A stretch of 64,000 nucleotides of DNA, taken from positions 6,386,001 to 6,450,000 of the forward strand of contig NZ_CP183948.1 in NCBI RefSeq assembly GCF_052056485.1, in the 5' to 3' direction. Positions 26,827 through 35,607 of this stretch are shown in pieces. The DNA comes from Paenibacillus_AQ nitricinens (GTDB lineage: Bacteria > Bacillota > Bacilli > Paenibacillales > Paenibacillaceae). Position 1 is the stretch's first letter. Each line of letters starts with the position of its first letter. The notes beneath the pieces were generated by a model, which was not told the DNA's origin, did not search any database, and saw only the letters and a program-made list of their open reading frames with translations. The position numbers and the translations under genes are program-made.

Positions 26827-26864
26827 CAAAAAAAGGCTTCCCCCTAAACCACAGGGAAAAGCCT
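26827..26864 (-). terminator. Intrinsic terminator of fhs
   Basis: On the minus strand AGGCTTTTCCC pairs with GGGGGAAGCCT and is followed by seven T, 22 nt after the stop. Confidence 0.9.
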
Positions 26865-26885
26865 GATCATAAAATAAAAATAAAT

Positions 26886-28520
26886 CTACACCAAACCGTG
26901 AATTACGCCATCCTCATCCATCCATAGTGCCTCAGCAGCAGGCTTAGCCGGTAGACCTGGCATCGTAACAATATTGCCCGTAATCACTACAGCAAACCCT
27001 GCGCCGAGCGAAAGGGTAATATCACGGATACCTACCGTGAAACCTTCTGGAGCGCCAAGAAGTCTAGGCTGATCTGAGAAGGAATAAGGGGTCTTCGCCA
27101 TACATACTTGAAGATTATTTAACCCAAGGCGCTCAATCACCGCTAGACTGCGTTTAGCCGCAGGGGAAAAGTTAACCTCCGCACCACGGTAAATTTCACG
27201 AACAATCTTGGTGATTTTGGAAGAGATGTCGAGTTCATTCTCATACAGAGGAGCAAAACGTTCAGTATCTCTCTGGTCCAGAAGTTTCTTTAGTTCCGAA
27301 GCCAACTCTTGTCCGCCCGCACTACCTTCTGCCCACACCTTGGATATTGCCGCAGGAACGTTCAATCGTCGACAAGCTTCCACAACGTCATTAATCTCTT
27401 CTGGACTATCCCCTTCAAAATGATTAATAGCAACAAGAACAGGTACTCCAAATTTGCCGAGATTCTCTACATGGCGCTCCAAATTAGACAATCCAGAGCG
27501 CAGCGCCGTCCGGTTCTCGGTTTGGAGCTCATTCTTAGGTACACCACCGTTATATTTCAAGGATTTCACCGTCACGACAAGCACTGCCGCTGAAGGGGTT
27601 AGACCCGCTTGCCGGCATTTGATATCCATGAATTTCTCTGCACCAAGATCCGCTCCGAAGCCTGCTTCCGTAACAACAACATCTCCCAGCTTGAGTGCAT
27701 ATCGAGTACCGATAACACTACTGCAGCCATGGGCGATATTCGCAAATGGACCACCGTGTACAATAACAGGAGTGCCCTCCAGGGTCTGCACCAGATTAGG
27801 CTTAACTGCTTCCTTCAGCAGCGCTGTCATCGCTTCAACTGCCCCTATTTGCTCGGCCGTTACAGGCTGTCCCTCTTGGTCATATCCAATCAAAATACGG
27901 TTCAGACGCTTTTTGAGATCACTCAGATTATCACATAGGCATAATACAGCCATAATCTCAGAAGCTGTTGTAATCTGAAATCCACTTTCCCGCACAGCTC
28001 CATTTCCATCTCCGAGTCCTGTCACGATATTCCGCAGACTACGATCATTCATATCCATCACGCGTTTCCAAACGATACGCTGCGGATCAAGACCCAGCTC
28101 ATTACCTTGGAAGATATGATTGTCAATCATCGCAGACAATAAATTATGTGCAGAAGTCACCGCATGAATATCACCCGTAAAGTGCAAATTAATCTCATCT
28201 GCCGGAATGATCTGTGACTTGCCGCCGCCCGTGGCACCACCTTTCATGCCTAAGCATGGTCCGAGGGATGGTTCACGCAAGGCAGCCACTGTTTTTACTC
28301 CTGCTGCGTTCAATGCCTGTGCCAGCCCAATGGTTGTTAAGGTCTTCCCTTCGCCAGCAGGGGTTGGATTCACCGCAGTGACCAATACCAGCTTGCCATC
28401 TGGTTTGTTCTTCATGTCTTCCCATAAGGACGGCGATAGTTTACTTTTATATTTGCCGTATAGTTCCAGATGCTCTTCGTCAATTCCCGCTTGTGCTGCT
28501 ACCTCTGTAATTAACTTCAT
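26886..28520 (-). CDS. fhs: Formate-tetrahydrofolate ligase
   Basis: ATP-dependent ligation of formate to tetrahydrofolate giving 10-formyl-THF for purine and one-carbon metabolism. Seen: P-loop-like PTPAGEGKTLTTIGLAQAL near residue 55, LREPSLGPCLGMKGGATGGGKSQIIP, NLHFTGDIHAVTSAHNLLSAMIDNH, and a long conserved C-terminal part ending GLPAKPAAEALWMDEDGVIHGL. ATG at 28520 (MKLITEVAAQAG) is preferred to the ORF start at 28565; AGGAGG lies about 12 nt upstream. 545 residues, near the family norm of about 555. With the formate transporter close by, it fits a fermentative formate pool. Confidence 0.96.
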   Translation of the reverse strand: MKLITEVAAQAGIDEEHLELYGKYKSKLSPSLWEDMKNKPDGKLVLVTAVNPTPAGEGKTLTTIGLAQALNAAGVKTVAALREPSLGPCLGMKGGATGGGKSQIIPADEINLHFTGDIHAVTSAHNLLSAMIDNHIFQGNELGLDPQRIVWKRVMDMNDRSLRNIVTGLGDGNGAVRESGFQITTASEIMAVLCLCDNLSDLKKRLNRILIGYDQEGQPVTAEQIGAVEAMTALLKEAVKPNLVQTLEGTPVIVHGGPFANIAHGCSSVIGTRYALKLGDVVVTEAGFGADLGAEKFMDIKCRQAGLTPSAAVLVVTVKSLKYNGGVPKNELQTENRTALRSGLSNLERHVENLGKFGVPVLVAINHFEGDSPEEINDVVEACRRLNVPAAISKVWAEGSAGGQELASELKKLLDQRDTERFAPLYENELDISSKITKIVREIYRGAEVNFSPAAKRSLAVIERLGLNNLQVCMAKTPYSFSDQPRLLGAPEGFTVGIRDITLSLGAGFAVVITGNIVTMPGLPAKPAAEALWMDEDGVIHGLV

Positions 28521-28689
28521 GCTCGTATTGAACCCTCCTGCCGTTATTATCCTGCTGTATTCCACGCTTTATGCATATTTTGCATGGGCATTACATTCTC
28601 TTCAAAGGATACATGGTCTCTGTAAAGCGTCAAGTATAATTTATCACAATAAAATTTAAGGCGCCTATTCTATATTCCTATGTAAAAAA

Positions 28690-28734
28690 AGAAAATCCCG
28701 TCGAAGCTCGGCCAAAGACCGAGATCGAAGGGAT
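28690..28734 (-). terminator. Intrinsic terminator of the glutathione peroxidase gene
   Basis: On the minus strand ATCCCTTCGATCTCGG pairs imperfectly with CCGAGCTTCGACGGGAT, followed by TTTTCTTTTTTT. Confidence 0.85.
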
Positions 28735-28770
28735 ACTTGTAAAAGAACAATTCATCAGTCCCTAAATAAT

Positions 28771-29247
28771 CTACAATAAGGACTCAATCTGTTCTGACAT
28801 CGTTTCTGGTGATTCCTTAGGCTCAACCCGAGCGACAACACGGCCGCTATTATCTATAAGGAACTTCGTGAAATTCCAGCTAATGTCGCTGCTGTCTCCA
28901 GCACCGGGTTGCTGCTCTTTTAAATAATTAAAAAGAGGGCTGGCGTCCGGTCCATTCACATCCACTTTGGCAAACACAGGAAATGTAACGCCATAATTAA
29001 TCTGACAGAATTCTTCTGCCTCTTCACTTGTACCCGGCTCCTGACCCGCAAATTGGTTACAGGGGAATCCTAATACTACAAGTCCCTGATCCCCATACTG
29101 CTCGTACAGCTTTTGGAGATCTCCATACTGCGGTGTAAGCCCACATTTGCTCGCCGTATTGGCAATCAGCAGCACCTTACCTTCATACTCCGTGAATGAC
29201 ACTTCTTTACCCGAAGGCGTAACACCGGAAAAATTGTAGATCGACAT
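28771..29247 (-). CDS. Glutathione peroxidase-family thiol peroxidase
   Basis: Cytosolic peroxidase of 158 residues. The peroxidatic Cys is at about 35 in NTASKCGLTPQYGDLQKLY; the FPCNQFAGQEPG motif near 63 and WNFTKFLID near 128 supply the rest of the Cys-Gln-Trp-Asn active site, and the second Cys in PCNQF is the usual resolving position. In Firmicutes these enzymes normally use thioredoxin or bacillithiol rather than glutathione; that is family knowledge. ATG at 29247 has AAGGGG eight bases upstream and is chosen over 29268. It appears monocistronic. Confidence 0.94.
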   Translation of the reverse strand: MSIYNFSGVTPSGKEVSFTEYEGKVLLIANTASKCGLTPQYGDLQKLYEQYGDQGLVVLGFPCNQFAGQEPGTSEEAEEFCQINYGVTFPVFAKVDVNGPDASPLFNYLKEQQPGAGDSSDISWNFTKFLIDNSGRVVARVEPKESPETMSEQIESLL

Positions 29248-29346
29248 CGTTATTCCCCTTCCTTCCATGTACTTAGACTACACTACGTATCTTACCCGAA
29301 CTGTAATAGAATGCAACTTATCGAAACTCTCTAACCACAAAGAAAG

Positions 29347-29380
29347 AAAAAAGCAGCCCTATATATTGCTTAGGACTGCT
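29347..29380 (-). terminator. Intrinsic terminator of the VanY-like gene
   Basis: On the minus strand AGCAGTCCT pairs with AGGGCTGCT and is followed by TTTTTTC, 14 nt after the stop codon. Confidence 0.87.
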
Positions 29381-29393
29381 CTCTATGATTCTG

Positions 29394-30263
29394 TTATTTG
29401 GATACCGGTACAACATCATAATATTCTTCCAGTGTAATATCTTTATCCACGATATAAGTAGCTATATCCTTGCCTACATAACGAATATGCCAAGGCTCAT
29501 ACTTATATCCTGTAATGTCCTGCTTACCTTCTGGATAGCGGATGATAAAACCATATTCCGCTACATGCTGTGCCAGCCACTCCGCTTCCTTCGTCCCACC
29601 GAAACAGCTCTCCGCAGCACATTTTCCATCACTTCCTGAGACATCGATAGCAAGTCCTGTCTGATGCTCACTGTAGCCCGGTACGGCACTGTATGTGCGG
29701 GCCATTTCTTCTCCGTCTTTCTCTACATAACGATTATACAGTGTCGTCTGGGTTTTCTGAGAACGGTAAGCTGAGACACCAGCCAAATAAATTCCGTCGT
29801 CCTCCGCACCTGCGAACATTTTCTCTAAAGCTTTGGCAGCTTCACTGCGCATCATACGTTTTTCAATTTTCTCTTTAAATGTAAACCGTACATCCGGGTA
29901 GACGAGATCGGCTGGTTTATAATTATCAGGCAGTCCATACTCCTTATTTACCATCACAGCTATGCTGTCAGGCCCTTTAAAAGAATCATCAGTGCTATTT
30001 CCCTTGCCGTTACTATCCGGTTCGGACGGATCAGAGGGATCCGTTGTATTAGATGGATTAGCTACCACTGGGTCTGTTATGCCCTCTTCAGTGCTATTAC
30101 CATCTTCACCAGGCTTAGCTTGAAGATCATCCTGCACATTTATATTGGAACCGCTACTATCTGAAGCAGAAGGAGAAGGCGTCGTATACTTCCCAATCCC
30201 CCACCCAACAGCAATAACGACAATTAACAAGACTAATATTTTTAATTTTTTAGACATCTGCAA
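29394..30263 (-). CDS. Membrane-anchored VanY-type D-Ala-D-Ala carboxypeptidase
   Basis: Zinc peptidase of family M15B that trims the terminal D-Ala from peptidoglycan peptides. N-terminal membrane anchor (about 6-24), then a Ser/Asn/Asp-rich linker (about 30-100), then the catalytic domain with AYRSQKTQTTLYNRYV, the zinc motif SEHQTGLAIDVSG and the third ligand in YEPWHIRYVG. It lacks a lipobox Cys. The longest ORF starts at a TTG six bases after AGGAGG; an ATG two codons on is the alternative. In the absence of vanH/A/X genes it is likely a general wall enzyme, not a glycopeptide resistance determinant. Confidence 0.93.
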   Translation of the reverse strand: MQMSKKLKILVLLIVVIAVGWGIGKYTTPSPSASDSSGSNINVQDDLQAKPGEDGNSTEEGITDPVVANPSNTTDPSDPSEPDSNGKGNSTDDSFKGPDSIAVMVNKEYGLPDNYKPADLVYPDVRFTFKEKIEKRMMRSEAAKALEKMFAGAEDDGIYLAGVSAYRSQKTQTTLYNRYVEKDGEEMARTYSAVPGYSEHQTGLAIDVSGSDGKCAAESCFGGTKEAEWLAQHVAEYGFIIRYPEGKQDITGYKYEPWHIRYVGKDIATYIVDKDITLEEYYDVVPVSK

Positions 30264-30381
30264 GTTCTTCCTCCTCGAAGTCGAAACACTATATTTATCT
30301 ATTAGACAGGCTTTCCTTCAAAAATGTTACACTAAGATCCTTTTTTAGACAAATATCGCTCAAATCTGCCCACAAAATAAA

Positions 30382-30426
30382 GTTACCATAGGTGATTAGC
30401 TTGTCTGCTAACTTCCCTATGGTAAC
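30382..30426 (-). terminator. Intrinsic terminator of the DEAD-box helicase gene
   Basis: Perfect 11-bp stem GTTACCATAGG/CCTATGGTAAC with an inner stem ATTAGC/GCTAAC (imperfect). The minus-strand tail is TTTATTTT. Confidence 0.85.
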
Positions 30427-30454
30427 AAGTTTTAGCTATGAAATTCCACTTACT

Positions 30455-32266
30455 TTATCTGGATGTGCCTCTGCCGCCGCTTTTAAAGCCGCCGGAGCTG
30501 CCACGTCCACCGCGTGAGGAGCCAGAGTTTCCGCCGTTGCGGCCACCTTTACCAGCGCCACCCTTGGCACCACCGTAACCGCCTTTGCTACCTTTTCCAC
30601 CTTTACCGCCGCCTCTAGACGGGCTTGCACCGTAGCCGCTGCCTAAGCCGCCTCGTGGCGTGCCTCCAACGTAGGCACCACCGTCTGCACCTCTGGCTAC
30701 GTTCTCGCTGTAGCCAGTGCTTGGTCCGCCCTTGCGGTTCGCAACGCGCGAACCAGTGCTAGGCGCTGCCGCGTTGCCGCTGGCGGGCGCCTCGCCTCTG
30801 GAGGCGAAGGCGCCATAGCCGCCGCCTACTCGCACTACGCCGGCAGCCTTGCCGCCGCCCTTTGGAGCGGCAGCGTCATAACCGCTGCCGCCACGCTTGC
30901 CAGCCGCCGCATCAGAACGGCCGCCGCGGCGACCTTCTGCAGGCGCACCCCAGCCGCCTGCTTCCTTACCGCGGCCGCGGCCACCTTGCCGCGCTCCGCC
31001 TTCGCCGCGCGGAGCTCCGCCGCGGCCAGAGCCGCCGGTCTTTGGTCCGCGGCCCGTACGCGCTGCCTCAGCACCACCGCTTTGACGACCGCCGTGGCGT
31101 CCGCCGCCTTGTACTGCAACGAATTCGCCAACGCCGAATTCATCCTTGTCGTAACGGCGACGATCCAGGCGCTGCGATATGCCGTGCTCAATCAAATCTA
31201 GTCCATCTTGCTCACGTGGAGAAGTGAACGTGATTGCAAGCCCTTTACCTCCGGCACGGCCTGTCCGGCCGATCCGGTGAATATAGCTATCCACATCAAG
31301 TGGCATATCGTAGTTAAAGATATGGGTGATACCTTCGACATCCAGCCCCCGAGCCGCTACATCTGTAGCTACAAGAAGCTGTAGCTTCGCATCACGGAAT
31401 CTCTTCATTACACCTTCACGTTTACCTTGAGACAAATCACCGTGCAGCTCATCACAATCATAACCTGCTGCTTGGAGTGCTTCGTTCAGCTTGGACACCC
31501 GACGTTTAGTCCGGCAGAAAATAATAGCCAAGTAAGGACGATCCCGTTCAATCAATGCTTTGAGTGCCTCTTCTTTATTACGATCTGAGACTTCCACGAC
31601 TTGCTGTTTGATATTATCCAGCGGAATCGGAGAACCACTCTTAATAATGATATCCAGAGGCTCTTTCATGTAATTAGCTGCGAGACGTTTAATCGGATCT
31701 GGCATCGTCGCAGAGAACAACATCGTTTGACGGCGATAAGGAACAGCCGTAATAATGGTCTCTACATCCTCCAAGAATCCCATATGCAGCATTTGATCCG
31801 CTTCGTCCAGAACGAGCATCTTAACGCCACTAAGATCGAGCGTCTCCCGGCGCATATGATCTAGCAGTCTACCCGGTGTACCGATAATAAGATGTCTGCC
31901 GCCTTCGAGCTTACGCAGCTGCTTCTCAACATCCTGACCACCATAAACGGCCAGGATTTTGATATCCGTATGACGCGCCAGCTTTCGTGCCTCTTCTGTA
32001 ATCTGCAAAGCGAGCTCACGAGTTGGAGCCATAATTAGCGCCTGCGGATAAGCTCGCTCCGTGTGGATCTTGTCCATAATTGGCAGCAAGAAAGCTAATG
32101 TCTTCCCTGTACCTGTCTTCGCTCTTGCAATTACATCCAGACCCTGCACCAATGGCGGTATTGCTTCCTGTTGCACTGGTGTAGGCTTAACGATGCCTTG
32201 ACCTTGAAGCAATGTACACAGTAATTCTGAAACACCTAATTCTTTAAATCCCGGCAAATTCTCCAC
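30455..32266 (-). CDS. DEAD-box RNA helicase with Gly/Arg-rich tail
   Basis: ATP-dependent RNA unwinding protein, CshA/DeaD-like, for cold adaptation, ribosome assembly or mRNA decay. Motifs: Q-motif PTPVQQEAIP (28-37), AKTGTGKT (49-56), PTRELA, TPGRLLD, DEAD (154-157), SAT (185-187), ARGLD and HRIGRTGRAG (330-339). Residues from about 387 to 603 are low-complexity Gly/Arg/Ala/Ser with many RGG-like units, probably binding RNA. That stretch is much richer in GC than its surroundings, which opens spurious frames on both strands. The ORF begins at GTG 32266; TTG at 32257 with GAGGTGG just upstream is an equally good start. A structured leader of about 280 nt precedes it. Confidence 0.94.
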   Translation of the reverse strand: MENLPGFKELGVSELLCTLLQGQGIVKPTPVQQEAIPPLVQGLDVIARAKTGTGKTLAFLLPIMDKIHTERAYPQALIMAPTRELALQITEEARKLARHTDIKILAVYGGQDVEKQLRKLEGGRHLIIGTPGRLLDHMRRETLDLSGVKMLVLDEADQMLHMGFLEDVETIITAVPYRRQTMLFSATMPDPIKRLAANYMKEPLDIIIKSGSPIPLDNIKQQVVEVSDRNKEEALKALIERDRPYLAIIFCRTKRRVSKLNEALQAAGYDCDELHGDLSQGKREGVMKRFRDAKLQLLVATDVAARGLDVEGITHIFNYDMPLDVDSYIHRIGRTGRAGGKGLAITFTSPREQDGLDLIEHGISQRLDRRRYDKDEFGVGEFVAVQGGGRHGGRQSGGAEAARTGRGPKTGGSGRGGAPRGEGGARQGGRGRGKEAGGWGAPAEGRRGGRSDAAAGKRGGSGYDAAAPKGGGKAAGVVRVGGGYGAFASRGEAPASGNAAAPSTGSRVANRKGGPSTGYSENVARGADGGAYVGGTPRGGLGSGYGASPSRGGGKGGKGSKGGYGGAKGGAGKGGRNGGNSGSSRGGRGSSGGFKSGGRGTSR

Positions 32267-32545
32267 CTCACTATTTTCTCAGTTAAATTTGATTACATCT
32301 CTTACTTAACTTCCGTCTTCCAAAGCCCTATTCAGGCAGCCCCTACCCGACTGTCCTTTTGGGGGCGTATGCTTCCGATTCAGCTATATTCAAACAAAAG
32401 CGGAAGAACCCCGTCACCGGCATTCTTCCGTCCCATGTATCCCTTGACCCGTTAAAAGAGTGCGGTCAAAGTTCGGTTTCTGGGCAGCAGCGATCCACCG
32501 GACGTTTAGACGGCACTCCATTTGCGTTCCATTCCACTTTATACA
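32267..32545 (-). promoter_or_regulatory. Structured leader of the helicase gene
   Basis: No gene in this gap (32267-32651). On the minus strand there are two hairpins. The first, at 32442-32470, pairs CTTTGACC with GGGTCAAG. The second, at 32401-32430, pairs CGGAAGAA with TTCTTCCG, extends inward, and is followed by CTTTTGTTTG, so it resembles an intrinsic terminator about 135 nt before the start codon. TATAAA near 32540 is the best -10, with a poor -35. It could be an attenuator or the terminator of the upstream ubiB operon. Confidence 0.5.
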
Positions 32546-32651
32546 ATAGAAGTAAAGTTAAGCTTAGAAAGTTATCTTTTATATTGTACTTGATAGAACG
32601 GCATTTGTGTGAAACTGCAGAATAATAATTATTCTATCCTGTAGTTGTAGG

Positions 32652-34319
32652 TTAGAACCTTCCTGATTTAAAAATCGCAAAGATCAACCATAAGAACATC
32701 AGAAGCGCTACTACGCCGCCAATCTCCACTGTAGGGAAATTCCATAACACTGAAGGCTGACCGCGCATTGCAGTGCCAATAATGAGTCCAACCATGATGA
32801 TACTGAACGCAAGCATCACAATACTAAACGCTAAGCGGTTCCCAACCCGGTCCAGCTTTCGCTCTAAATTCTTTATCTCAGGTGCCACTACCTCCACCTT
32901 TATTTTCCCCTTACTAATTAGCGCGGATAACTGCCTTGCCTGCCCAGGAAGCTCTAGAAGACTCTCCGTTAAATCGGCTACGCCTCCAAGGAGCTTGCGC
33001 TGCAATCGGGGACCACTAAATCGCTGCTTCACAAGTTCCCGTCCAAAAGGCTCTGCCATCTCTAAAATGCTAATCGTTGGATCCAAGTTGCTAATGACAC
33101 CCTCAAGCGTCAGCATCGTCTTACCAAGCATCGTTAGATCCGGCGGAAGGACTAATCGATGCTTGCGAGCAATGCCAAACAAATCATTTAGCGCTTTACC
33201 TATGCTCATCTTACTAAACGGAACATCATAATACTCTTCGCGAAGTCGATCCATATCATTATGCAACGCCGTTCGATCAGCATCCTCAGGGATGACTCCG
33301 AGACGCAAAATTGCCCGGACCATCGCATCCGTATTCTTGCGCATTAGTGCGATGACAAGCGCAGACAGCTGCTCTTTCATCTCTTCGTTCAGCCGACCCA
33401 TCATGCCAAAATCAATCAAAGCCAGCTTCCCATCAGCCATTCGTATAACATTCCCTGGATGCGGATCCGCATGAAAAAAGCCATGAATGAAGATTTGCCT
33501 TAGCATCATTTCCACGAGTTGCTGAGCGATAACCTTAAGCTTAACTCCGTTACTCAATAACTCATCGCGACGACTCAGCGTAATCCCTACCACATATTCC
33601 ATCGTCAGCACCCGTGCTGAAGTGTAGTCCCAATAGATATCCGGGATGTATACTCCGTTATAATCCATCTGTTGAGCAATTTTCTCTGCATTGCGGCCTT
33701 CTTGGCCGTAATCCAGCTCGCCAAGCAGAGATTTCGAGAATTCCTCTACCATACGGGACAACTGATATTGCCTTGCCCAGCCTAGCTGCTTCTCAGCAAG
33801 AGCACTTAGATCTTTGAGAATTTCCAAATCTCTACTCATCGTTCGCAGTATGCCAGGGCGCTGAACTTTAACAGCCACCACTTGCCCACTATGAAGAACA
33901 GCTCTATGCACTTGACCGATCGACGCAGCCGCAAGGGGAGTATCCTCAAAGGAATTAAAGATTTCATCCATCCGTTGATCGAGTTCATGCTCCACAATCG
34001 TGCGCACGCGCTCCACAGGGAACGGGGGGACATTATCCTGTAGTTTTACCAATTCTTGAATAATAGAATCAGGCAGCAGATCCGAACGGGTACTGGCGAG
34101 TTGTCCAAGCTTAATAAAGGTTGGACCCAAATCCTCCAATACGAGCCGAATCCGCTCCCCGAGCGTAAGACTTGTATGAGCTTCTTGCGTTACAAGACGG
34201 CGTGGAAGGGATAATAAATGATAGAGCCCCAGCTCCTCCACCATATAGCCAAAACCATGGTGCATAAGCGCCATGGCAATGGACCGGTATCGTCCGGCAT
34301 GTCTAATACGTACTGCCAT
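32652..34319 (-). CDS. UbiB/ABC1/AarF-family atypical kinase
   Basis: Protein-kinase-like family tied to quinone or isoprenoid lipid metabolism, 555 residues. Hallmarks: FIKLGQLASTR (the KxGQ motif) near residue 70, Ala-rich nucleotide loop PLAAASIGQVHRAV, VAVKVQRPG, catalytic GFFHADPHPGNVIR and metal-binding LALIDFGMMGRL. Two C-terminal membrane helices (about 495-550) anchor it. Its ATG follows directly on the stop codon of the small phasin-like gene (TAAATG) with no separate ribosome site, so translation is coupled. In Firmicutes, which make menaquinone, the exact substrate is unsettled. Confidence 0.93.
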   Translation of the reverse strand: MAVRIRHAGRYRSIAMALMHHGFGYMVEELGLYHLLSLPRRLVTQEAHTSLTLGERIRLVLEDLGPTFIKLGQLASTRSDLLPDSIIQELVKLQDNVPPFPVERVRTIVEHELDQRMDEIFNSFEDTPLAAASIGQVHRAVLHSGQVVAVKVQRPGILRTMSRDLEILKDLSALAEKQLGWARQYQLSRMVEEFSKSLLGELDYGQEGRNAEKIAQQMDYNGVYIPDIYWDYTSARVLTMEYVVGITLSRRDELLSNGVKLKVIAQQLVEMMLRQIFIHGFFHADPHPGNVIRMADGKLALIDFGMMGRLNEEMKEQLSALVIALMRKNTDAMVRAILRLGVIPEDADRTALHNDMDRLREEYYDVPFSKMSIGKALNDLFGIARKHRLVLPPDLTMLGKTMLTLEGVISNLDPTISILEMAEPFGRELVKQRFSGPRLQRKLLGGVADLTESLLELPGQARQLSALISKGKIKVEVVAPEIKNLERKLDRVGNRLAFSIVMLAFSIIMVGLIIGTAMRGQPSVLWNFPTVEIGGVVALLMFLWLIFAIFKSGRF

Positions 34320-34667
34320 TTAGTCCGTACGCGTTTCCGCCGATGTTCCTTCTAGATGGGAAATGCCCTCCAGCTCGGCCAATCGACGCTCCAATACAGC
34401 AATTCGGCCTTCCAGCTCATCAATATCACTTTGTGCAGGAACCTTCATTTCCTTTAACACGCGTTGTACTTGTTCTTGTACAACAGACTTGAGCATACCT
34501 CGCTCTTCTTCACCGCGTTCAATCAGACGGTCAACTAGGGCCTTAGACTCCGAAGGAGCAAGCTCCCCACGCTTCACTAGTTCCTCAACAACCTTTTCTA
34601 CTTTTTCCTTACTAACAATGGTGAGGCCCACTCCTAAAGAGATCGCTTTTTTAAACAAATCACTCAT
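34320..34667 (-). CDS. Phasin-like small coiled-coil protein
   Basis: 115 residues from ATG 34667, which follows GGGAGG; the ORF start at 34730 has no site. The N-terminus MSDLFKKAISLGVGLTIVSKEKVEKVVEELVKRGELA and a C-terminal coiled coil (about 78-100, LEGRIAVLERRLAELE) match the phasin/PHA-granule-associated-like family that is often encoded with UbiB proteins. It contains no membrane helix or catalytic motif. The stop codon abuts the ubiB start, so the two products probably work together; the mechanism is unknown. ThuA-like gene 95 nt upstream on the same strand. Confidence 0.75.
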   Translation of the reverse strand: MSDLFKKAISLGVGLTIVSKEKVEKVVEELVKRGELAPSESKALVDRLIERGEEERGMLKSVVQEQVQRVLKEMKVPAQSDIDELEGRIAVLERRLAELEGISHLEGTSAETRTD

Positions 34668-34762
34668 AGTACTTCCTCCCAAAGATTCCGTTTCGTTACA
34701 AACGGAGTTGATGATTAAAGTATACCTCACTGTGTGCGTATTTCAAAAAAATGCGATATCAC

Positions 34763-35401
34763 TCAGTTGCTTACCGGAATGCGTGCAGCCCAAGTAGCTG
34801 CCTGCAAGATCAGTTTACGCAGTGCTGGATGGCGGAAGGATGGCTCATGATGCCCAGGCATAAGGAATACTACTCGTCCTAAACCATAGCTGTGGCACCA
34901 TGCAGCTGGAAGCCATTGCCCCTCCGATTCATACTGAAGAAGAATAGTCCGATCTGTGAACGGATCAAATTCGAAATGATAAGGCTCTTCATCCAGCTGG
35001 AAGTCTTCAACGCCCTCAGTAATGTCATGCTCCAGCACCTTAAAATTCATTGGCTCGTAAGCGGTGTGACCATTAAAGCGGCCCCCGATCAGCTGAGCTA
35101 ATTCGTTACGCTTCGTCAATGAAGCACCTGTATGAAGAACAATTAGTCCTCCACCACCGCTCACGTAGCTGAGTAGGCCAGCGGTTTGCTGAGGAGATAC
35201 CGTTTCATTCCATAATTCGTTGTAGGCAATGCATAAGTCATAACTTCCCAAATGCTCAATGCGCATCATTTTTTTATTTTCTGAACACTGAACGGTTAAT
35301 AAATCATTTAAGATCTCGCTAATTTGTTGGTCCACTCCTTGAAGTGGATGGAAACGGGGATGGGTATAATCACCAAGTAACAGACATTTTCTTTTGTCCA
35401 T
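34763..35401 (-). CDS. ThuA-like (class I glutamine amidotransferase fold) protein
   Basis: 212-residue protein of the ThuA family, named for trehalose utilisation in rhizobia. Seen: N-terminal LLLGDYTHPRFHP, YDLCIAYNELWNE, the GGGGLIVLHTGASLT turn, IGGRFNGHTAYEPMNFKV, EEPYHFEF and the C-terminal GLGRVVFLMPGHHEPSFRHPALRKLI. The His-rich GHHEPSF and HP positions are typical. Most ThuA proteins have no proven enzyme activity. AGGAGGATCCCC precedes the ATG. It sits upstream of the phasin-like/ubiB pair on the same strand; co-transcription is possible but no functional link is evident. Confidence 0.88.
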   Translation of the reverse strand: MDKRKCLLLGDYTHPRFHPLQGVDQQISEILNDLLTVQCSENKKMMRIEHLGSYDLCIAYNELWNETVSPQQTAGLLSYVSGGGGLIVLHTGASLTKRNELAQLIGGRFNGHTAYEPMNFKVLEHDITEGVEDFQLDEEPYHFEFDPFTDRTILLQYESEGQWLPAAWCHSYGLGRVVFLMPGHHEPSFRHPALRKLILQAATWAARIPVSN

Positions 35402-35523
35402 GGGGATCCTCCTCCTTATTCATTGTTATTATTCATCACATGTTGCCTATATTCTAAGGAAAACTGCTGCGAATGTCCATGCAGATGGCAGGTTTACTAC
35501 TCTTAAGGCATTCTCTTCCGGGT

Positions 35524-35563
35524 AAAAAAGCATCCCCACCCATTGAACCCGGCGGGAATGCTT
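35524..35563 (-). terminator. Intrinsic terminator of hemD
   Basis: On the minus strand AGCATTCCC pairs with GGGGATGCT, followed by TTTTTTACC, 45 nt after the stop. Confidence 0.85.
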
Positions 35564-35607
35564 CTGTGTGGTAACGTCGATCTTGTAAAGCTGCCGCACA
35601 TTGTGGG

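Noticed and set aside
29394..30263. Glycopeptide resistance determinant
   Set aside because: Only the VanY-type carboxypeptidase is present; vanH, a D-Ala-D-Lac ligase and vanX are absent from the surroundings.
30835..31227. Several long ORFs on both strands inside the helicase tail
   Set aside because: They arise from the GC-rich Gly/Arg repeat coding and lack ribosome sites or family features.
32359..32625. 88-codon plus-strand ORF opposite the helicase leader
   Set aside because: No ribosome site or homology; the minus-strand hairpins explain the conserved-looking structure.
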